Part shown: piece by piece, positions 6,994-11,799 of the stretch
Position numbering within the stretch: the stretch's first letter is position 1
Layout of the letters: every line of letters starts with the position of its first letter
DNA from: Bacteroidetes bacterium UBA4416
Lineage (GTDB): Bacteria; Bacteroidota; Bacteroidia; B-17B0; Aurantibacillaceae
Direction of reading: 5' to 3'
Assembly: GCA_002390745.1 (NCBI GenBank)
Contig: DGQK01000034.1
Location: 1-11,799, forward strand
Length of the DNA: 11,799 nucleotides
Translations under genes and position numbers: made by a program
The notes under the pieces: model-generated
The model's database searches: none
Told to the model about the DNA's origin: nothing
The model's input: only the letters and a program-made list of their open reading frames with translations

Positions 6994-7674
6994 ATGAGCC
7001 GAAGACTTAATCATATGGACACCTATACAAAAAATGAAATAATCGGTAGACTTTGGCTTTGGTCTGAATCAGTTTCCAAGACAAAGCATCTTTTGGAAAT
7101 GGCTTTCCGAGCCAACATAGGAAAACAAGAAGAATTTCGGCTTAAGGAACATGAAACGTATAACATTGAGTTAACTGAATTTGCAAGTAAACAACCCGAC
7201 TATAAAGAAGGAATAGTATTTCCCTCACAACGTAAAAAGTTTGACAAATTGTATCATAGAACTTTCCCAACATGGCTCGAGTGCTGTGCTATTCATGATG
7301 CTTTTGTAGAGTTAGCTATCGTTTATTTTTGTCAAATTTTAAACTCAGGACGAAATAGCGATGGTCAAACTGCTCAAAATGATGATAATTTTAGGAAAGA
7401 GCATCTAACAAACATTCTAAATAAAGTTTTTCCGACATCGGCCGAAATGGATAAGTTCGATTTACTCAAAGCGGCACTCGTTAGATTGAGGGACAAAGTA
7501 ATTGGACACTCAGATGGAGTAGCTTATAAAATTACTCATTCAAATCCCGTTTCCATTTTACAAGGTCCTAACATTGGTTGGCGAGAAATTGACCTTGAAT
7601 TTTGGCACTCTTTCTTGAATAAAATGATTGACGTAATTCACAACTACATTAATATCTTAAAACTTCAAACTTAG
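6994..7674 (+). CDS. putative HEPN-like (AbiU2-type) protein
   Basis: A mostly helical cytoplasmic protein. The key mark is LVRLRDKVIGHSDG near the end of the helical core: R and H separated by five residues, followed by a polar tail. This matches the R-x4-6-H signature of HEPN domains, many of which are RNases in toxin-antitoxin, abortive-infection and CRISPR systems; the wording 'LRDK..xH' recalls AbiU2-like proteins. A long preceding helix (TWLECCAIHDAFVELAIVYF) fits the HEPN four-helix bundle. Function is inference: HEPN-fold proteins without catalysis also exist, and no paired MNT nucleotidyltransferase antitoxin is adjacent. The start is uncertain: I use ATG 6994, but ATG 7015 (MDTYTKNEII) or TTG 6979 are possible. 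AT-rich, co-directional with its neighbours. Confidence 0.65.
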   Translation: MSRRLNHMDTYTKNEIIGRLWLWSESVSKTKHLLEMAFRANIGKQEEFRLKEHETYNIELTEFASKQPDYKEGIVFPSQRKKFDKLYHRTFPTWLECCAIHDAFVELAIVYFCQILNSGRNSDGQTAQNDDNFRKEHLTNILNKVFPTSAEMDKFDLLKAALVRLRDKVIGHSDGVAYKITHSNPVSILQGPNIGWREIDLEFWHSFLNKMIDVIHNYINILKLQT

Positions 7675-7738
7675 ATCTGGTCAAGTCACTTTGAAAGTCA
7701 AACTTCCAAAATCTCCACAATTTCGAACAAAAAATAAC

Positions 7739-8182
7739 ATGGGAGCACATCCATATTGGTATTTAATACCGTACGAAGAGAATTTAAATCACGCTTTAGA
7801 AAAATTAAGATACAGGGAATTTAAAGCTGGCCGCTATAATCCCGTTGTCCCGTTTCCGAAATTCCCAATCACAGATGATTCTGAATCACCAGGTCCTCAG
7901 CATTCCGACATAAACCTACCGCTTAACGAAATGGAATATAAAGGAACGCGCTCAATCCTTGACCTGATGCGTGTTTCTCATGACAACGACTATTGCACCG
8001 CAAGAATTTTGACCCAACAAGAATTAATAAAATATTTTGGGACTGAAAAACCTAGCGCAGGTGACGTAGAAAATAATCCATCTTTTTTTGACGACGTAGA
8101 AAGAGGCAAGGGCTTATGCATCATAATATATGAAAACGATAGTCCAAGCGACTTGTTTTTTGTAGGCTATTCATTTGACTAA
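7739..8182 (+). CDS. hypothetical protein, about 147 residues
   Basis: Starts MGAHPYWYLIPYEENLNHA at ATG 7739; an in-frame TTG at 7691 would add 16 residues (MKVKLPKSP...) but the GAHPYWY block looks like a natural N-terminus, so I prefer 7739. Other notable parts are FKAGRYNPVVPFPKFPI, GTRSILDLMRVSH and the closing DLFFVGYSFD. I recall similar uncharacterised proteins from diverse bacteria with the same HPYWY and RSILDL pattern, but no activity. There is no signal peptide or membrane segment. It is the last gene of the AT-rich block, 64 bp after the HEPN-like gene; base composition becomes core-like in the next gene. No terminator is visible after it. Confidence 0.65.
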   Translation: MGAHPYWYLIPYEENLNHALEKLRYREFKAGRYNPVVPFPKFPITDDSESPGPQHSDINLPLNEMEYKGTRSILDLMRVSHDNDYCTARILTQQELIKYFGTEKPSAGDVENNPSFFDDVERGKGLCIIIYENDSPSDLFFVGYSFD

Positions 8183-8215
8183 CCAATTGTATCGAACATT
8201 CTAACCGAAAACAGC

Positions 8216-8605
8216 ATGACCAAAACCGACCCTATCATTGCCGTCAAAGATGTAGAAGCCAGCTCGGCCTGGTATCAATCCGTATTCGGCTGCCGGAGCC
8301 TGCACGGCGGCAAGAGCTTTGACATCCTGGTTTCCGAAAAGGGCGATGTGCTCCTTTGCCTTCACCACTGGGGCGATCATGGCCACCCCAGCATGCAGAA
8401 CCCGGCAGTCACTCCCGGCAACGGGCTGATCCTGTATTTCAGAACGGACAAGCTACAAGGCATCCGGAAAAATGTCGGGGAAATGAACTGGCCTGTTGAG
8501 GAAGAGGTCCATTTAAATGAGAACTCCACCAAAAACGAATTTTCTCTGAGGGATCCAGACGGCTATTACCTCACCATTACTGAATTCCACACCTACGAAG
8601 GTTAA
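8216..8605 (+). CDS. VOC superfamily (glyoxalase/bleomycin-resistance fold) protein
   Basis: A 129-residue single-domain protein with the order expected of vicinal-oxygen-chelate members: an opening beta strand with PIIAVKDVEASSAWYQSVFG, a middle segment LLCLHHWGDHGHP, a second module with LILYFRTDKLQGIRKNV, and a closing FSLRDPDGYYLTITEF, where the RDPDGYxLxxxE ending is the hallmark of the family. The terminal glutamate and a mid-protein histidine are the likely metal ligands. Members include lyases, dioxygenases and antibiotic-binding proteins, and many are unassigned, so substrate is unknown. It has core-like GC, unlike the preceding AT-rich genes, so it probably marks the right border of that block. 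It is 33 bp after the previous stop. Confidence 0.85.
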   Translation: MTKTDPIIAVKDVEASSAWYQSVFGCRSLHGGKSFDILVSEKGDVLLCLHHWGDHGHPSMQNPAVTPGNGLILYFRTDKLQGIRKNVGEMNWPVEEEVHLNENSTKNEFSLRDPDGYYLTITEFHTYEG

Positions 8606-8631
8606 GACTTCTGCCGGCCAATAGAATTCGG

Positions 8632-8663
8632 AATTTCCGGAAATTTGATTATTTTTAAATTTG
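8632..8663 (+). promoter_or_regulatory. promoter with palindromic operator-like site before the esterase gene
   Basis: TAAATTTG at 8656-8663 is a perfect TAnnTTTG -7 box, 13 bases before the ATG. Eighteen bases upstream lies TTTC (8634-8637), one mismatch from the -33 TTTG. A perfect 14-bp palindrome, AATTTCCGGAAATT (8632-8645), covers the -33 position, where a bound dimeric repressor could block the polymerase. No such regulator is encoded nearby. Confidence 0.5.
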
Positions 8664-8676
8664 CCCGCACCACTAC

Positions 8677-9546
8677 ATGAACAAAGCACTTCTCATCTCC
8701 CTACTCTTTTCCCTTACAAGCCTCGCCTTCGGGCAAGCAAATACCTCCGCACAGCCTGAGAAGAGCAAACCCTTTGTCCTCGGCGAGATCCGGGAACTGC
8801 CATCGAAACTGCTGAACGAAAAGAGGATATTGAACATCTACCTGCCGGAAGGCTACGCGCAGAACGATACGACACGCTACCCGGTGATCTACCTGCTGGA
8901 TGGCTCTGCCGACGAAGACTTTATCCACATTGCCGGACTTGTGCAGTTCAACAGCTTTGAATGGATCAGGCAGGTACCTAAATCCATCGTGGTAGGCATT
9001 GCCAACGTGGACCGTAAACGGGATTTCACCTTCCCCACCACGATCGAAGAACACCGGAAAAAATGGCCGACAAACGGGCATTCCGATACCTTCATTGCTT
9101 TTATCGAAACAGAGCTGCAACCGTTCATTGAAAAAACCTACAAGACCAGCCAATCTAAAACCCTCATAGGCCAATCGCTGGGCGGGCTGCTGGCAACAGA
9201 GATTCTCTTAAAGAAGCCTACGCTTTTCAACACCTACATCATCGTGAGCCCAAGCCTGTGGTGGAATAATGGCACGCTGTTAAACCAGGACTCTCAATTG
9301 CTAAAGGAAAATTTCACACAGGTCACTAACATTTACATTGGCGTTGGCAAAGAGGGGCTCACGCCTACCAGCCCGGCGAGGGTGATGGAAGTGGACGCCA
9401 ACCTGCTGGCTGAAAAACTGAAAAAAACGAAGAGCAAAACAGTAAAGGTACATTTCGATTATTTACCGCTGGAGAATCACGCCAGCATCATGCACCAGGC
9501 GGTTTCCAATGCCTTCCGGCTTTTGTACCCTGTTGCAAAAGAGTGA
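8677..9546 (+). CDS. exported alpha/beta hydrolase, esterase D / IroE-like family
   Basis: A 289-residue serine hydrolase of the putative-esterase family (PF00756, COG2819-like), which includes siderophore esterases and carboxylesterases. The N-terminus (MNKALLISLLFSLTSLAFGQ) is a signal peptide with likely cleavage after residue 19 or 20, so the enzyme acts in the periplasm or outside. The alpha/beta fold marks are ILNIYLPEGY, YPVIYLLDGS, and the nucleophile elbow LIGQSLGGLL with S167; the histidine is H268 in LENHASIMHQ, and the acid is probably around E226. SPSLWWNNG (191-199) is a familiar segment in this family. It has its own promoter just upstream and is followed 25 bp later by a small gene, perhaps co-transcribed. 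No siderophore genes are nearby, so the substrate is open. Confidence 0.88.
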   Translation: MNKALLISLLFSLTSLAFGQANTSAQPEKSKPFVLGEIRELPSKLLNEKRILNIYLPEGYAQNDTTRYPVIYLLDGSADEDFIHIAGLVQFNSFEWIRQVPKSIVVGIANVDRKRDFTFPTTIEEHRKKWPTNGHSDTFIAFIETELQPFIEKTYKTSQSKTLIGQSLGGLLATEILLKKPTLFNTYIIVSPSLWWNNGTLLNQDSQLLKENFTQVTNIYIGVGKEGLTPTSPARVMEVDANLLAEKLKKTKSKTVKVHFDYLPLENHASIMHQAVSNAFRLLYPVAKE

Positions 9547-9571
9547 TACCGAAACAAGATAAGGCCGGAAT

Positions 9572-10060
9572 ATGATTCAGAAAAATCAACTTATTGATGA
9601 GCTCATCACAAAGCTGTTGTCAACCTACCCGGCGCAAGGTTCCAATACAAAGCGGGCTCCTGCGGCGTTTATGAAGGAAGCTTTGCAGCTAAAAGAAATC
9701 GCTCCGTTCCTGGACAACGGCTACTTGTACTTCCTAAGTGAAATGAGCGTCTTGTTGGTTGAATTAAACCAGGGCGACTCTGCCACATTTTATGGTGTGG
9801 ATGATTGGGAAGAAGGCTTAAATATTTTAGATTATCCTGTTCCGGACGCCAACGGCTTTTTCCTCGTGCTCGACATCTGTAACGCTGAAGGTGACATCGT
9901 ATACTTTTCGTATAACTCAAGGAATGATGATACCGGTATCATCTGGATTTCTGATAATGTGGATGAGGGTCCCTACACCAGGACGACCATGCACTTTACA
10001 GACCTGCTCCACCTGATTTGTGAGGGTAATTACCGTTCGTTAGGGGATGTAAAAAGTTAA
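9572..10060 (+). CDS. small acidic protein, possibly SMI1/KNR4 (SUKH)-like
   Basis: A 162-residue soluble protein. The pattern of an N-terminal helix, FLDNGYLYFLSEM, a strand-rich middle (FYGVDDWEEGL, GFFLVLDICNAEGDIVYFSY) and an acidic C-terminal part (ISDNVDEGPY, FTDLLHLICEG) is what one sees in SUKH-type proteins, many of which act as immunity proteins or adaptors. There is no decisive motif, so this is a weak structural guess. It lies 25 bp after the esterase stop on the same strand and is convergent with the GNAT gene (35-bp gap). Composition is core-like. No toxin gene is adjacent. Confidence 0.6.
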   Translation: MIQKNQLIDELITKLLSTYPAQGSNTKRAPAAFMKEALQLKEIAPFLDNGYLYFLSEMSVLLVELNQGDSATFYGVDDWEEGLNILDYPVPDANGFFLVLDICNAEGDIVYFSYNSRNDDTGIIWISDNVDEGPYTRTTMHFTDLLHLICEGNYRSLGDVKS

Positions 10061-10095
10061 GGTTGCCTGAGCGGCTTCCCTTATCCGGGATAAAA

Positions 10096-10560
10096 TCAGA
10101 GTAATTCCATCTGGTAAAGGTCCATGTCTTTGGCCCAATGGTCTTTTTCGTAGTACACCGTTTTGAATCCGTATTTCTCGAAAAACGGAAAGCTGTGCTG
10201 CGTGGTGCCGAGGGCGATCTTAATCCCGGGAAAGATGAGCCTGGATTGCTCGATCCGGTGTTCCAGGAGCACTTTACCGAAGCCTTGCTTATGAAGGTCC
10301 TGGTGCACCATGCCCCAGCACATGATCACGTGCGGCTCCTTGGTATATTTGGTGGGCTCGTTGATGCCGATGCCGCCGCAGCCTACGATTCTCTCATCGC
10401 TGAACACCACCCAGTAAGGGCGACGTGCATCTATATCCTGATCGAGAAAAGCATCGAACAGGGGCAGCTCCTCCTCTGCAAAGTACAAAGGCATGTTGCT
10501 CCTGAAGATTTCAAGGAGCCTGCGTTTGTGTTCAGGCAGGTATGGCTTAATGGTTAGCAC
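10096..10560 (-). CDS. GNAT-family N-acetyltransferase
   Basis: Transfers an acetyl group from acetyl-CoA to an unknown amine. The motif A core is MVHQDLHKQGFGKVLLEHRI, containing the Q-x-x-G-x-G/A-like pyrophosphate loop (KQGFGK), followed by FFEKYGFKTVYY near the C-terminus, both standard in the GNAT fold. WVVFSDERIVGCGGIGI is the preceding beta-strand pair. No ATG fits well: the first in-frame ATG (10611) would overlap gatC by 65 bases, so I choose GTG at 10560 (MLTIKPYLPEHKRR), overlapping the gatC end by 14 bases; TTG 10566 is also possible. It is third in the plsC-gatC-GNAT operon and about 154 residues, normal for the family. Confidence 0.88.
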   Translation of the reverse strand: MLTIKPYLPEHKRRLLEIFRSNMPLYFAEEELPLFDAFLDQDIDARRPYWVVFSDERIVGCGGIGINEPTKYTKEPHVIMCWGMVHQDLHKQGFGKVLLEHRIEQSRLIFPGIKIALGTTQHSFPFFEKYGFKTVYYEKDHWAKDMDLYQMELL

Positions 10561-10852
10561 CGCCAATGACTTTAGGTACTTTGAAATAATCCGAATCTTT
10601 TTTCGGTGCATTTTGCAGCGCCTGTTTTTGAGTGATCGTTACCTCAGGCACGTCTTCGCGCATCACATTTACCTCATCCGTCATGTAGATCAATGGCTCA
10701 ACCCCTTCGGTGTCCAGCTCATTGAGTTTGTTCACGAATGACAGCATGCGGTTCATATCGTTCACGATCTCCGTTTTGGCTTCATCGCTAAACTCCAGGC
10801 GCGCCAGGTGCGCTACCTCATCCACGGTTTTTATATCAATCTTTTGTTCCAT
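10547..10852 (-). CDS. gatC: Asp-tRNA(Asn)/Glu-tRNA(Gln) amidotransferase subunit C
   Basis: The small subunit of the GatCAB complex, which converts mischarged Asp-tRNA(Asn) and Glu-tRNA(Gln) into the correct amide forms. The 101-residue sequence shows the family pattern: opening helix VDEVAHLARLEFSD, then LSFVNKLNELDTEGVEPL, MREDVPE, and the C-terminal NAPKKDSDYFKVPKVI. It wraps around GatA and has no catalytic residues. Its ATG (10852) lies inside the end of plsC (17-bp overlap) and its stop overlaps the GNAT start, implying translational coupling across the three genes. gatA and gatB are not in the window. Confidence 0.97.
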   Translation of the reverse strand: MEQKIDIKTVDEVAHLARLEFSDEAKTEIVNDMNRMLSFVNKLNELDTEGVEPLIYMTDEVNVMREDVPEVTITQKQALQNAPKKDSDYFKVPKVIGGANH

Positions 10853-11591
10853 AATGCTCGTTCAATGTATCGTTAATGATATTAAACACTTTCTCACGCA
10901 AATCTACTAAATTATCCTCAGTCATGCCGGTGGTCGGGATGGGCTCAAACACAATGATCTTGGCGATCCCCGGACGGCCGAAGCTTTTAAAAAATCCTCC
11001 GTTTTGCAGGAGTTTGTAGTTATTGACATTTACCACCGGTACAACAGGCACCTGCTTATCGATGGCCAGCTTAAAAGCGCCGTTCTTAAAAGGCAGAGTA
11101 TGATGGGTGTTCACCGGGATGGTACCCTCCGGAAAGATCACCATGCTGCGGCCTTTGTCGATCTCGGCCTCCATGCGCTTGATAGACCTCACCGCGTCGA
11201 TGCGGCTTTTGCGGTTCACCGGGATATCCATTTTCTGAAAAAAGATCCTGAACAGCGGTGCCTTCAGCAATTCGGCCTTCCCCAGGTAAAGGGCCAGGTG
11301 ATCGATGTAAAAGGGGCTGACGATGATATCCAGGTAAGAGGTATGATTGCCTACAAAGATGCAGGGCCTGGGCATCCGGCGGGAAGTGCATTTAAAAATA
11401 ACGCGCGGATAAATCCCGGCACCGATCACAATGCAGTAGGACCACACCCGCTTGAGGCGGAAGCCCAGGTCGAGGCGGCCGGTACTGAGCGCAAACCAGA
11501 AAAACGGATACAGCACCAAAAAGGAAATGGCAAAAACGAGGAAAAACCAGGTTTTCCAGATCGGGGAAATTATGCGCTTAAGAATTTTCAA
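10836..11591 (-). CDS. plsC: 1-acyl-sn-glycerol-3-phosphate acyltransferase
   Basis: Adds the second acyl chain to lysophosphatidate, giving phosphatidate for phospholipid synthesis at the inner membrane. The acyltransferase blocks are complete: NHTSYLD (residues 82-88, H83-x4-D88 catalytic dyad), PVNRKSR (124-130), VIFPEGTI (151-158) and VPVVPV (181-186). A hydrophobic N-terminal stretch (about residues 12-38) anchors it. The length, 251 residues, is normal. The start is an unusual TTG at 11591-11589; the upstream frame runs to a stop about 70 bases away without an ATG, so TTG is the best supported. It is the first gene of the operon with gatC and the acetyltransferase. The region where its promoter should lie holds a heptad tandem repeat. 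Confidence 0.95.
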   Translation of the reverse strand: MKILKRIISPIWKTWFFLVFAISFLVLYPFFWFALSTGRLDLGFRLKRVWSYCIVIGAGIYPRVIFKCTSRRMPRPCIFVGNHTSYLDIIVSPFYIDHLALYLGKAELLKAPLFRIFFQKMDIPVNRKSRIDAVRSIKRMEAEIDKGRSMVIFPEGTIPVNTHHTLPFKNGAFKLAIDKQVPVVPVVNVNNYKLLQNGGFFKSFGRPGIAKIIVFEPIPTTGMTEDNLVDLREKVFNIINDTLNEHYGTKD

Positions 11592-11616
11592 GGGCTTAAA
11601 GATACAAAATAGTATT

Positions 11617-11668
11617 GAGTAATGAGACCTGAGTCATGAGGCCTGAGTCATGAGACCTGAGTCATGAG
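11617..11668. repeat. heptanucleotide tandem repeat upstream of plsC
   Basis: Seven and a half 7-bp units beginning with GAG: GAGTAAT, GAGACCT, GAGTCAT, GAGGCCT, GAGTCAT, GAGACCT, GAGTCAT, GAG. They alternate so that the higher-order unit is 14 bp (GAGTCATGAGRCCT). The array starts 26 bp upstream of the plsC start codon, within its presumed promoter zone. Copy number could vary by slippage. Confidence 0.85.
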
Positions 11669-11721
11669 ATGCCGGCCGGGTGATCTGATACAACAGGGAT
11701 TGGACAATACACAAAAAAGCT

Positions 11722-11799
11722 TAGAAGCCATCTCATATAGGTTTTAGGCTATTTGCGCAGGATTTTTCATTCAGGCGAGGCTCTTTTCGAAGCTCATAC
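11722..11799. mobile_element. second copy of the MITE-like repeat, truncated by the window edge
   Basis: From TA at 11722-11723 and GAAGCCATCTC at 11724, the remaining bases match 1771-1847 with one missing base and one substitution, both in the short A/T tract after the terminal repeat (CTCATATAGG versus CTCAAAATAGG). It has the same orientation as the first copy. Only the left arm is inside the window. The bases before TA differ from those of the first copy, which fixes the element boundary. Confidence 0.88.

Noticed and set aside
10081..10093. TTATCCGGGATAA between the convergent genes as a terminator
   Set aside because: Only a five-base stem with a tiny loop and no T-tract; too weak to call.
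11004..11612. 202-codon plus-strand frame opposite plsC
   Set aside because: Shadow of plsC, whose catalytic motifs are on the minus strand.

Overview
The window looks like a chromosomal stretch from a member of the Bacteroidota. The evidence is promoters of the TTTG-N18-TAnnTTTG type, a DnaK with an FDCGGGTHD phosphate motif, a lipoprotein of a style common in this phylum, and the lack of consistent Shine-Dalgarno sequences. Core genes are close to 50% GC (48% and 50% in two 60-base lines counted by hand). That is higher than typical Flavobacterium, so I do not name a genus. No rRNA, tRNA, CRISPR array, phage or transposase gene is visible.

Layout, left to right. A 5'-complete but truncated glutamate racemase gene (murI, minus strand) diverges from a membrane fatty-acid desaturase gene. 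Next comes a 166-bp palindromic repeat whose right end lies in the stop codon of panB (minus strand). panB diverges from a stand-alone lipoprotein gene that has its own promoter and terminator. Then comes dnaK, also a single-gene unit, with a sigma-54-like promoter upstream and a terminator downstream.

From about 6.2 to 8.2 kb the DNA becomes clearly AT-rich (30% GC in one counted line). It carries four same-strand genes I cannot assign by name: a short ORF apparently shifted at an A8 tract, a 114-residue protein, a protein with a HEPN-like R-x5-H motif, and a ~147-residue protein. This is the accessory part of the window and the best candidate for an undescribed system, possibly defence or toxin/immunity, but the function is not proven by sequence.

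Core-like composition returns at 8.2 kb with a VOC/glyoxalase-fold protein, an exported esterase-D-type hydrolase and a small acidic protein. The minus-strand operon plsC-gatC-GNAT follows, with overlapping genes. Upstream of plsC lie a heptanucleotide tandem repeat and, at the very end, a second copy of the palindromic repeat, cut by the window edge.

The housekeeping genes cover peptidoglycan precursor synthesis (murI), coenzyme A synthesis (panB), membrane lipid synthesis and modification (plsC, desaturase), protein folding (dnaK) and tRNA-dependent amidation (gatC). They do not form one pathway. The most concrete new observations are the mobile repeat that rebuilds a stop codon, the A8 frameshift, and the AT-rich gene block.
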